In this document: positions 34,651 through 43,129 of the stretch, piece by piece
How positions within the stretch are numbered: position 1 is the first letter of the stretch
How the letters are laid out: the number at the start of each line of letters is the position of its first letter
Assembly: GCA_028822935.1 (NCBI GenBank)
Contig: JAPKCM010000016.1
Span: 1 to 64,000, forward strand
From: Akkermansiaceae bacterium
GTDB lineage: Bacteria; Verrucomicrobiota; Verrucomicrobiia; Verrucomicrobiales; Akkermansiaceae
DNA length: 64,000 nt
Direction of reading: 5' to 3'
Position numbers and translations under genes: made by a program
The notes under the pieces: model-generated
What the model was told of the DNA's origin: nothing
The model's database searches: none
What the model saw: the letters and a program-made list of their open reading frames with translations, nothing else

Positions 34651-34968
34651 AGTCCCAGAAGGCGGAACGCCACCACTCCACCGATACCCTCGAAACTCAC
34701 CGCAGCCTCCTTCCTCGTCACCCTCACCACATGGATCCTGGGAGCATCATTTCTCCTCAGCCAACCCTCAGGAGCTTCCAACTGGTTCGAACCAGCAATC
34801 TTCGGATTCCTCTGCGTCCTCGGAAGCACCCCCCTTTTAGCATTTCTTGCCGTCGCCGGTCTTATCAATGCAAAACCACCAACTTCTCTGTCTTGGGTAG
34901 CCATTCTACTCAGCCCAAGCCCTTCTTCTCATCTTGACGACGTGAAGAAATTTGCGTCGAAGCGTTAG
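34651..34968 (+). pseudogene. open frame for a small membrane protein without a start codon
   Basis: The frame after the methyltransferase stop stays open to TAG 34966. It reads SKLTAASFLVTLTTWILGASFLL, then FEPAIFGFLCVLGSTPLLAFLAVAGLI, then SWVAILLSPSPSSHL: two or three membrane helices, codon-like and without stops. No ATG, GTG or TTG lies in frame at the 5' end, and the 3' end overlaps the convergent serine hydrolase gene by 59 bases. I read it as the truncated remainder of a small inner-membrane protein gene. The last 15 residues look random, so the 3' end may also be damaged. Confidence 0.35.
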
Positions 34969-36010
34969 CAACAACATCTCCCACCAGCGCCAACCCCAAC
35001 CTCTCCTTACTCGGATAGAGATTCGCCTCAAAGCGATTCATGACAAACGCATAACTCATCCCCGTCTCAGGATCCGCAAAACCATAGCTCCCCCCGGCCC
35101 CCGGATGCCCAAACCCCTTCTTCTCCGGCCCCTGTCCCAACATCATCCCAAACGCGATCTCATTCTCAATTCTCTGAATCAAATCCATCCCATTAATCCG
35201 TGGTTCAATCAGCTCCCCCAAAAAATCCTGCCGAAGCACCCAGTCGTAAAACTTCGCCAACCCGCAAGCCGAGCCCACCCCGCCCATCGCCGAAAAACCC
35301 GCTCCCCAAGCCCGCGGCAGGTTCATTTCACTCACTCCCACAAGATCACTCGGCGACCCAAAGGCCTTCCGCGTCAACGACCCCTTCGTCAAAAGCGCCT
35401 CATAAAAAGCCTCCGGCTTCCCACTCTTCCCCACGCGTGCCGGAACCAACTCGGCCACTCGGTGATGCTTGCTCTCCGGAAGCCCGATCCAAAAATCGAT
35501 TTCGTTTGGCGTTGCGATCTCCTCGCTAAAAAACTCTCCCAGCGATCTTCCGTCGATCCGACGCACCACTTCATCGGCCAAAAAACCAATCGTCCTAGGG
35601 TGATACCCATGCTCTCCAACCTTCCACTTTGGCTCCTGTTTTTCGAGCGCCGCAATAACCGCTTCCCGATCCCAGATCGACACCTTCTCATCGAGCGCCG
35701 CCAAGCCTCCTTGATGCGAAAACAGTTCTCCAAAGGTCACCTCTCCCACTTTTAACTCAGGCCAAACCCGCTCCACCAAAGTCTCCGAATCCATCCCCAC
35801 TCGATGCAGCGCCATTAGTAAAGTCACCGCCATCGGCCCCTTCGTCGCCGACCATACCGGCGCAAGCGTCTCCACATCCCAAGGAATCGTTTTCGCACGA
35901 TCACGCCATCCACCATGGAGTGAAACGAGCTCTTTCCCATCCTTCCAAGCCACAAAGGATGCCCCGAGTTCCTGTCCCTCAAGAAGCTTCTGAAATCGTT
36001 CTCCAATCAC
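34910..36010 (-). CDS. serine hydrolase, beta-lactamase/esterase EstB family
   Basis: 366 residues from GTG 36010, which overlaps the stop of the helicase gene as GTGA. The longer ORF start at 36085 would run 79 bases into that gene. The S-x-x-K nucleophile motif is VWSATKGPMAV, the Tyr motif is GYHPRTIGFLADEVV, and the third motif is FGHPGAGGSYGFADPETGMSYAFVMNRF, with HPG in place of KTG as in class C-like esterases. No signal peptide, so probably cytoplasmic. Substrates in this family range from esters to D-amino peptides, and nothing here decides between them. The coupling to a recombination helicase is unusual. Confidence 0.88.
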   Translation of the reverse strand: MIGERFQKLLEGQELGASFVAWKDGKELVSLHGGWRDRAKTIPWDVETLAPVWSATKGPMAVTLLMALHRVGMDSETLVERVWPELKVGEVTFGELFSHQGGLAALDEKVSIWDREAVIAALEKQEPKWKVGEHGYHPRTIGFLADEVVRRIDGRSLGEFFSEEIATPNEIDFWIGLPESKHHRVAELVPARVGKSGKPEAFYEALLTKGSLTRKAFGSPSDLVGVSEMNLPRAWGAGFSAMGGVGSACGLAKFYDWVLRQDFLGELIEPRINGMDLIQRIENEIAFGMMLGQGPEKKGFGHPGAGGSYGFADPETGMSYAFVMNRFEANLYPSKERLGLALVGDVVANASTQISSRRQDEKKGLG

Positions 36011-38937
36011 AGCGAAAACTCCCCCTGTTCCATCCGCCCTTTCATGCTCACCACTTCCTTCAGCTTCGTCGACACCATCACGCACTCGACCTCCCGATCA
36101 AAGATCGCCTTCATCGCATCGGCATAAGACTGCATCTGCCCCGAGTAACGCGTGAGCAATTCGTCGGCACTGCGAACCGCGTCCGTTTTAAAATCAATCA
36201 CCGTGACCAAGTCCCTCGTCACCAAAAATCGATCAATTACTCCCGTCATCCACTTGCCATCAAAGATAACCTCGATCGCTTGCTCCCGATAAACCTGCAT
36301 TCCCTCCTGTCGCTCAAAAAGGCGATGAACCTCGGCCACCTTCAGCGCATCTTCCACTAACTTCCCTGCCCCACTCAAGGGAAGACGGGGAATCTCCCCC
36401 GGCTCCAGCCAAGCGATCTCCTCGAACATCAGGTGAACTTCTTCACCCATCTTCGCTCCGCTCGTCATGGCCGACTTCTTGGCACTCGACGGCGTCGCCC
36501 GAGGACGCAACGTCACCTTCTGAGCCAGTGTCATTTCTACAGCTGGCTCCACTTGCTCTCTCGAAGCCAGTCCCTTCGTCCAAGAAGAATCACCACTAAT
36601 AAATTCATCCCCGCCAATCGCCCGACGAATCAGTTGCGGTAACGAGCGCCAATCTTCCTCGGCATCTCTCGACTTCGGCAGCTCTGGCAAAAAGACATAA
36701 AGCCCCTGTTTCGCCCGGGTCAAAGCAACGTAAAGCACACAAAGTGCCTCATAGCGCTGATCCTCACTCCACCGTTCTTCCGCATCCTTCAACTCAGGCA
36801 CGAGATTCCGGACCCAATCCGCAGGCGGTTGCAAAACCCAGTCCGCACCACGCGCCACTTTAAAATCACCCAAGTTCGGAATTTGCTTATCCGAAAGCTC
36901 TGGAAGAAAAACGAGATCAAACCCCAGCCCCTTCGACTTATGAATCGTCATCACCTGCACCGCAGCCGCGCCGGGCGCTTGCGGAACTTCCAGCTCATTA
37001 ATCCAATCCCGCGCCGCCCGCGCATTACCATCGCCCCCGGCATCGAACTCCGACAACGCCCCCGCGATATCCTTGACCCGACGCTGCGCAAAAGGCGAAA
37101 GGCCCTCCCAATGATCCCACAAAAGATCCTCAATCATCGCGCCATAGCCACTCGATTGCGCCAGCTCTAACAGCCCCTCCCAACGCGCCTGCCACACCGA
37201 GCCCCAGCGCTCGTTCAGGATCTTTTCAAAAGGTGACATCGCCACCACGCCCGCCGCGATCTGGTCACTCGGATCAGCCAGCCAGGAAAAGAGCGACATC
37301 AGCGCCACGCCAACCGGATGATCCTGCGTCGACTGACGCTGACCTTCCTCAATAACATTGAAACCACGTTCCCTCAGGAAGTCGGAAAATTTCCGGACAT
37401 GATCCTTCGTCCGCACCAGCACCCCGCAGCTCAACTCCCTTTCACCCACTCCAAGCTCCGTCAGTTTTTCGCAGAGACGCTCACAAGCATCAGCGGAAGC
37501 AACCACCTCCACCTGGGACTCGCCCAGCAAATCTGGCTTAGCCGATTCATGATCCTCCCACTCCCAACGATTCTCGACGGCTTCTCCAAAAAGTTCCGCG
37601 ATACCTGCAACATCGCCGCAAACATGATTCACCAAATCCAACACCGCCGGACACGAGCGATACGACTTCGGCATCGTGCAGACCTTCATCCCATCGCCGT
37701 AGCGCTTCTCCACCTGATCGAATAAGCGCACGTCTCCGCCACGCCATCCGTAGATCGCCTGCTTGCGGTCGCCGACCACAAAAAGGCTCCCCTCGCCCTC
37801 ACCCGCCGCTTCATCAAGCAGCGGCTCCAGCGCTTCCCATTCCGATGGGCTGGTGTCCTGAAACTCATCGAGAAACCAGTGATCATAGCGCGCGTCGAGT
37901 CGGTAATCCACCAGCTCACGCTGAAGGCGGGCCTCCTCGCTACGCGTCCATCCACCAAGTAGGTTCTTCACGTCATCAAAGGTCAGCAACCCACGCTTCC
38001 GCAAGCGGCTCTCCACCTCTTTATCCACTCGCTCCACTAACTGCCCGACCGCTTCGGTCCGCGCACAGGAAGCCGCCAGTTCACAACGAGCCAGCAGATT
38101 GAAGAGAGTCCGGCATTTCTGCGATCGCAGCACATCGAACTCTAACATCTTCCGCCCGTCCTTCACTTCGATCGGCTTCTCTCCGGGAACCTCGTCCAAG
38201 AGGCGCGGGTAAAGAGTATTCACCTTCCCCAAAGAACCACTCCCAATCGTGTGCGCTTCAATTGCGTCCCACACCACCTTCAGCGTCTTCGAATCTTCTT
38301 CAGTCCGCAGCGCCGCCACCGCACCATGCTTCTGCTCTTCCCAAATCTTCACGTCGGGAAGTTCGTTAAAGCACCGGCCGAAACCGGATCCACTTCCTTC
38401 CTTCCAATACCCGTGCCACACACCAACAAAGTCCTGCATTTTATTAAGAACTCCAAAGCCCTCAGAGCCCATCGTAGCACGACGGAAGGCATGAAAAAAC
38501 TCCTCGCCATATTCTCCGTCAAGCACCTCACTCAGCACGCCGGTAAGAATCTCCTGCATCGCCGTTTCCAGCGGAGCGCCTTGCAGCAACTCGAAGTTTC
38601 CGCCACTGATTCCCAACTCGTATTGAAAGCCCCGCACGATCCGCGAGAAGAACCCATCCATCGTGCCAAATTGCAAACGTGGAAGCGCCTTCACAAAGCG
38701 TTCCAAAGCAGCCGTTGCTTCCGGATCATCCGCGAGCTTTTGCAGAATCGAATCAGAGAACTCCCCGGCCGCTTTCCGGGTGAAAGTCAGCGCCACGATT
38801 CGTTCGGGATCGGCTTCCAACTCTCGAATCATCCCGACAACACGATTTCCCAGCTGGTAGGTTTTCCCTGAACCAGCCGACGCAAGAATCATGAGATTCT
38901 TATGCAGGATGTGTTTCTCCACTTCTGACTTACTCAT
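36007..38937 (-). CDS. UvrD/AddA-type helicase-nuclease
   Basis: 976 residues from ATG 38937, chosen because AAGGAGG lies just upstream. The track ORF is 10 codons longer. Superfamily 1A motifs are in order: LASAGSGKTYQLGNRVV (Walker A), ALTFTRKAAGEF, HWFLDEFQDTSPSEW (motif II), VVGDRKQAIYGWRGGD (III), VMTIHKSKGLGFDLVFLPEL (V) and LYVALTRAKQGLYVFLP (VI). A C-terminal PD-(D/E)XK nuclease shows VTVIDFKTDAV. This is the AddA/RecB-like subunit of a double-strand-break resection complex that loads RecA. Its start overlaps the stop of the AddB-like gene by eight bases. Confidence 0.91.
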   Translation of the reverse strand: MSKSEVEKHILHKNLMILASAGSGKTYQLGNRVVGMIRELEADPERIVALTFTRKAAGEFSDSILQKLADDPEATAALERFVKALPRLQFGTMDGFFSRIVRGFQYELGISGGNFELLQGAPLETAMQEILTGVLSEVLDGEYGEEFFHAFRRATMGSEGFGVLNKMQDFVGVWHGYWKEGSGSGFGRCFNELPDVKIWEEQKHGAVAALRTEEDSKTLKVVWDAIEAHTIGSGSLGKVNTLYPRLLDEVPGEKPIEVKDGRKMLEFDVLRSQKCRTLFNLLARCELAASCARTEAVGQLVERVDKEVESRLRKRGLLTFDDVKNLLGGWTRSEEARLQRELVDYRLDARYDHWFLDEFQDTSPSEWEALEPLLDEAAGEGEGSLFVVGDRKQAIYGWRGGDVRLFDQVEKRYGDGMKVCTMPKSYRSCPAVLDLVNHVCGDVAGIAELFGEAVENRWEWEDHESAKPDLLGESQVEVVASADACERLCEKLTELGVGERELSCGVLVRTKDHVRKFSDFLRERGFNVIEEGQRQSTQDHPVGVALMSLFSWLADPSDQIAAGVVAMSPFEKILNERWGSVWQARWEGLLELAQSSGYGAMIEDLLWDHWEGLSPFAQRRVKDIAGALSEFDAGGDGNARAARDWINELEVPQAPGAAAVQVMTIHKSKGLGFDLVFLPELSDKQIPNLGDFKVARGADWVLQPPADWVRNLVPELKDAEERWSEDQRYEALCVLYVALTRAKQGLYVFLPELPKSRDAEEDWRSLPQLIRRAIGGDEFISGDSSWTKGLASREQVEPAVEMTLAQKVTLRPRATPSSAKKSAMTSGAKMGEEVHLMFEEIAWLEPGEIPRLPLSGAGKLVEDALKVAEVHRLFERQEGMQVYREQAIEVIFDGKWMTGVIDRFLVTRDLVTVIDFKTDAVRSADELLTRYSGQMQSYADAMKAIFDREVECVMVSTKLKEVVSMKGRMEQGEFSL

Positions 38938-41584
38938 CGTCCCCTCCTTCCCATTGCGTTGCTTCATCTAGAGTTCGACCGAGTGCGAGAACATCAAAAT
39001 CGGTATCCAGCGACCGTTCCGCCGGAGGCCAAAAGACTCCCGCTTGAATCTGCGAGATAACCCACTCCGCACAGGTCAACGCACTTTCCACCACTCCTTG
39101 ATCAAAGTCTTTCCAGAGATCGACCTTCACCGAGGCCTTCGTCGCACCCAGCGCAAAGTAGCCAATTTCCTGAACATCAATACCGTCCTGTTTTTTTAAA
39201 CCCGCGGCATAGAGCGGAACTTGCAAGTTCGACCAGAACCCACCATCAAAGTCAACCGCCTCCACTTCGTCGAGGTGCACCGGCCGCTTGGAACGCGACG
39301 TCTTCTTATGCGCCGTCGCCACCGGGACCGGCTTCGCCTTCGTCTTATAATCCAGCACCCGAATGCGACCATCGAGGTGCTCATCAATGCGATCCACCTG
39401 ACCCCGCACCGCCATTCCTCTGATCTCGATTTCAAAATTCTTCTCCGCCTCGACCACCCGCCATCCTTCTTCGTAAATGATCGCCTGCTGCTCCGCGAAC
39501 CAACTAAGTCGTTGTCGCATCGCCTCTCGCTGAATGCGAATCGCCATCGGAATTTCATCCCCGAATTGCTGAGCCACTTCGGCATCAAGTTGCGTATGCA
39601 CCCACGCCTCCAGCGCCTTCGCGGAGTCTAAGGCCCGCGCCTCCCGATCCAGTGCCCAAGCTTCTAAAACTTGGTGTGCAATGTTTCCAAAATCGCGTGC
39701 ACTCCACTCCAAGCGCTCACTATCCGAATCCCGCAAATGAAGAACCTGTTTGAGATAAAAACGATACGGGCAGGAGAGATAGCCACTGAAGGATGAGACA
39801 CTCATGCGCGCCTTTCCCACCCCGACTTGAGGACGCCATTTCCACTCATCTTCCAGAGTCCAGGCCAGACCCGAGTCGGAAGGTTCGACGTCTCCCCTAA
39901 ATAGCAACTTCACCCTACGCGCAAGCTCTTCCCCTTTCGCAGCAAGCAGAAGACGCGAGGGAATCATGACATCGCCTCCCGCGCTCACTTTTCCCAAAAT
40001 AAGATCCACTCGCCCCGAGTTCTCTCGCGACCGAATCAGCGAGGTCAAAAGAAAGGCATCCCGCGCTGCGCGTGACTCCGCCGAAGAAAGCCCCAATCGC
40101 CGCCGCGTCGCTTCTGGCAACCAAGCATCGCTGCTCTCACGCGCCGGGATCAATCCTTCATTCATCCCGCACATCACCAAATGAGGTCCCTCTGCGAAAA
40201 AAAGTTCCAGCCATCCCTGCACATCGAGAACCCGCTCGTCAGGAACTCCATCCGCCACCGAAGCAATTCCTGCAAGCAGGAGATCGAGCCAGAAGCCCGG
40301 CCCCCGTTTGACTTCTTTAGCGACACCAGCGGTATCATCGAGCCAGTTCAGAAGGCTCAGCTCGTCTTCAGAATCTATGATTGGAAGCAACGCCCGCATT
40401 CCCTTGTGAAACCCTTGGCCCAAGAAAATACTCCGGCTGTTCTCCAGCGAAGCCATCGTCTTCTCCACCAATTCCACATCGCACCTCAGGTCTTTCTCCT
40501 TCGCTTGAATTACGTCTTGCGCATGTCGCACCATCCGCTCATCCCGCAGTTTGGCGAGTTCACGCGCCCGCTGCGCCCGCTTCCCTTTCACCAAAGCCCC
40601 ACTTTGAGAAAATCCCAGTAAATCCAAAGCCTCCGAGCTTCCTGGACTCCGAAGGTAACTGCGCCAAGCCTTCAACCATTTCACCAAAGAGGGCACCTTA
40701 CGAGAACCCGGATCAAAGACCGGCCAGCCCGCGCGTCCAAAAACTTTCAGGAGTTCGCGACTGACTTCGTCATCGGCCGAACCCAGCGCTATCTCGTCTG
40801 ACGAGCGCCCTTCTTTAGCAATCAACTCGAGAGCCTTTTCAGCCTGCTGCATCGGCTCGCCCACCAAGTGCACCAAGTCAACGCGCGGCCACGAGATCTC
40901 CGCATCCGACCACTCCTTCAACGGTCTCCCCCAATCATCAAAATGCTCACTCTCCTCACCAGCGACGAGCACCGTCACCTCCGCATTTTTCAGAGCAAGG
41001 GCCGCCCGCTCCGGCAAGTCCGCCACTCCCGCAATCACCACTTCATCCACCCCACGAGGCAGAGAAAAAGCAACTCGATCACCATAATTCCAAGTCGACA
41101 AAATCCCATCCACTTTTCCCTCCAACTCAGCGAGCGCCATCCATCGTTCCGCTTCCACCGAATCCGACATCAACTTCGCTGCTCCCTTAATCGAGAGCCC
41201 CCCTTCCTGAAGTTGCGTCCTCATTCCCGCCAAAGATTTCGCCAAGCCCAGAGACCATCCCGGAGCCTCATCCGCACCCGGAGGTATCGGAAAGGCCGCC
41301 TCAAATTGGCTCCAATCGCTCACCTTCTCCAACACTTCCACCCACGCAAGAATCTCCACCGCCTCAGGCGGTTTGCCTTCTGGTAAGAAGAATCCCGAAG
41401 TTACCACTCGCGGAGCCAGCACGCCGCCGCGCTCCGCAAGCCCTTCCCTCAGTCGCCGCCCGCTCTCCGCCGTCGGCACCACCAAAAGCATCCCCGAAAG
41501 CCGAGCTCTCCGCTCCCATAGCCAATCAATCGCAGCCCTTCCAAAGGGCCTATCCCAACCGAGAAATTCACGCTTCACTGGCAT
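38930..41584 (-). CDS. AddB-like PD-(D/E)XK nuclease, recombination helicase partner
   Basis: 884 residues from ATG 41584 (the ORF has one earlier ATG, five codons up). The N-terminal half is a degenerate helicase domain: MLLVVPTAESGRRLREGL takes the place of Walker A without a P-loop. The C-terminal nuclease has a complete core: FSGYLSCPYRFYLKQVLHL, DFGNIAHQVLEAWA, and RVLDYKTKAKP. The four-cysteine iron-sulfur cluster of Bacillus AddB is absent: only the SC of LSCP remains, and the extreme C-terminus has none. It pairs with the AddA-like gene by an eight-base overlap. Together they should process DNA ends for homologous repair. Confidence 0.85.
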   Translation of the reverse strand: MPVKREFLGWDRPFGRAAIDWLWERRARLSGMLLVVPTAESGRRLREGLAERGGVLAPRVVTSGFFLPEGKPPEAVEILAWVEVLEKVSDWSQFEAAFPIPPGADEAPGWSLGLAKSLAGMRTQLQEGGLSIKGAAKLMSDSVEAERWMALAELEGKVDGILSTWNYGDRVAFSLPRGVDEVVIAGVADLPERAALALKNAEVTVLVAGEESEHFDDWGRPLKEWSDAEISWPRVDLVHLVGEPMQQAEKALELIAKEGRSSDEIALGSADDEVSRELLKVFGRAGWPVFDPGSRKVPSLVKWLKAWRSYLRSPGSSEALDLLGFSQSGALVKGKRAQRARELAKLRDERMVRHAQDVIQAKEKDLRCDVELVEKTMASLENSRSIFLGQGFHKGMRALLPIIDSEDELSLLNWLDDTAGVAKEVKRGPGFWLDLLLAGIASVADGVPDERVLDVQGWLELFFAEGPHLVMCGMNEGLIPARESSDAWLPEATRRRLGLSSAESRAARDAFLLTSLIRSRENSGRVDLILGKVSAGGDVMIPSRLLLAAKGEELARRVKLLFRGDVEPSDSGLAWTLEDEWKWRPQVGVGKARMSVSSFSGYLSCPYRFYLKQVLHLRDSDSERLEWSARDFGNIAHQVLEAWALDREARALDSAKALEAWVHTQLDAEVAQQFGDEIPMAIRIQREAMRQRLSWFAEQQAIIYEEGWRVVEAEKNFEIEIRGMAVRGQVDRIDEHLDGRIRVLDYKTKAKPVPVATAHKKTSRSKRPVHLDEVEAVDFDGGFWSNLQVPLYAAGLKKQDGIDVQEIGYFALGATKASVKVDLWKDFDQGVVESALTCAEWVISQIQAGVFWPPAERSLDTDFDVLALGRTLDEATQWEGGDDE

Positions 41585-41699
41585 CGGAGCCAGTCTCACT
41601 AGTTCGCTGGGAAATGACGATTCTTAAAGCACAAACCTCTCAAAATCCTGCTCGTTATTATGAGTCAGTCCATTATCCTCAACAGAACACCAAGAAAAT

Positions 41700-42614
41700 A
41701 TGTCTGAAATTCAATGGTTTTATTTAGATCCTTCCAACAAGGAGCAGGGCCCCTACCTCATGAGCCAAATGCATGAACTCGCCTCAGGCGGGCACTTTGA
41801 TTCCGAGACGCTCCTGTGGTATGAAGGTCTTGAGGGATGGTCACCCGCCGGTCACTTTCCGGACATTGCTCCTCACTTACCAGCTCCTGCGCCAGCCCCG
41901 GTAGCGACTCCAGCAGTATATCCCGCCACTCCCTACGGAATTCAAGGTTACGGAATTCAAGGTGCCATCAATCTCACCGCCCCTCCCGGAGGCGAATATC
42001 CCTTCCCCAACGTCAAACCCGCCTCCTTCGGCAAGTTCCTTTCTCTTCTAATAGGTGGCTTCATTACCATCTGTCTCGCGCTCCTGATCCTCAATGCATC
42101 TGGCTCGGACACCGTCGCATCTGCCGCTGAACTTCCCTCAGGACAAGATACCGAAGCCCAGGAATCCAGCAACACTTCCGTCCTCTTCGCATTCGGACTG
42201 CTCGCCCTCGGTCTTCTCCTCTTCATCATCGCACGCATTCTTTCCCTCATTTACCTCTACCGTGCTTGGTCCGCTCTTCAGCGGGGACAAGCCCGGACCA
42301 CTCCCGGTGCCGCAGTGGGATTCCTCTTCATCCCGCTCTTTAACCTCTACTGGATTTTTGTCGCCTTCCCCGGTTGGGCCTCTGACTGGACACGAATCCG
42401 AACGAGCTACACCAACCTATTAGGAGCCCCAGCCGTCTCGCCGGGCCTCTTCTTAACAATGATCATCTGCGCATTCTCCGTAATTGGCATTCCCATCGCA
42501 ATTGTCCTCTCATTCATCTGCATGAACCAAATGTGCCAGGTCGTCAATTTCATGGCCGCAGGCCACTCCCGTCAACAAATGGGACAGAGCAGCGGAGGGA
42601 TGAAGTTCTATTAG
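41700..42614 (+). CDS. GYF_2 domain membrane protein
   Basis: 304 residues. Residues 1-60 are a GYF_2 (DUF4339) domain: WFYLDPSNKEQGPYLMSQMHELASGGHFDSETLLWYEGLEGW. A proline/alanine linker (LPAPAPAPVATPA) with a perfect tandem GIQGY repeat follows. Four membrane helices come after it (FLSLLIGGFITICLALLIL; VLFAFGLLALGLLLFIIARIL; GAAVGFLFIPLFNLYWIFVAF; FLTMIICAFSVIGIPIAIVL), with the PLFNLYW motif seen in DUF4328-like proteins. GYF_2 domains probably bind proline-rich peptides. The biological role is unknown. It stands alone, divergent from the AddB gene. Confidence 0.85.
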   Translation: MSEIQWFYLDPSNKEQGPYLMSQMHELASGGHFDSETLLWYEGLEGWSPAGHFPDIAPHLPAPAPAPVATPAVYPATPYGIQGYGIQGAINLTAPPGGEYPFPNVKPASFGKFLSLLIGGFITICLALLILNASGSDTVASAAELPSGQDTEAQESSNTSVLFAFGLLALGLLLFIIARILSLIYLYRAWSALQRGQARTTPGAAVGFLFIPLFNLYWIFVAFPGWASDWTRIRTSYTNLLGAPAVSPGLFLTMIICAFSVIGIPIAIVLSFICMNQMCQVVNFMAAGHSRQQMGQSSGGMKFY

Positions 42615-42834
42615 AGTCAGTCGATCAGAACCAAAACCGCATTAGCGGCTGACTTGATTTCTCACGAGGAGGAACCCTAAAATACTTCTTCTCCTCGGGT
42701 TCAAATTCCGAGGTCCATCACCAACGCCCCGTCTGGAACTCCCACCACCTAAAGTGAGTCTCCGGTGTAGGGACTGATCACAAACCATTCCCTCCGGCCG
42801 TCTCCCGAAGATAATCCCTCCCAACTAAACAATG
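42615..42834. other. gene-free spacer after the GYF_2 gene
   Basis: I see no supported gene, no T-run terminator and no clear promoter in these 220 bases. The track ORF at 42642-42824 (minus) has random composition. Confidence 0.4.
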
Positions 42835-43129
42835 CCCAGCGATTCACCCCTTCATCCCGCTTATTCTAACACAATCCCCTCATCAACCAAATCCCCCAAC
42901 CAAATCCCCCAACCAAAATTCGCCTCATTCGAATCATTCGCGTTCCCCTCTCCCTAGTCCCCAAGCTCCCACTCTCATCCCAAGTTTCGTCCCTTTCGTT
43001 CATTTCGTAGCCCCCCCCTCAACCACGTCCTTCAAATCTCATCCTTCGTGTTCAAATATCAAAGTTCGCCCCCCGCTTTCCTTAAGCCTTCCAAATCTCC
43101 CAATCCCTGCTTATCACCGCCCTAACGTT
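42835..43129. repeat. phrase-repeat spacer, copy B
   Basis: Same style as the spacer at 33654: TCAACCAAATCCCCCAACCAAATCCCCCAACCAAA (tandem CCCCCAACCAAAT), CATTCGAATCATTCGCGTTCC (42926-42946, 17 of 21 bases identical to 33809-33829), CAAGTTTCGTCCCTTTCGTTCATTTCG (about 42981), and TTCAAATCTCATCCTTCGTGTTCAAATATC (about 43031). The phrases come in the same order as in copy A. It ends at the rimO start. No gene is supportable here. Confidence 0.6.
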
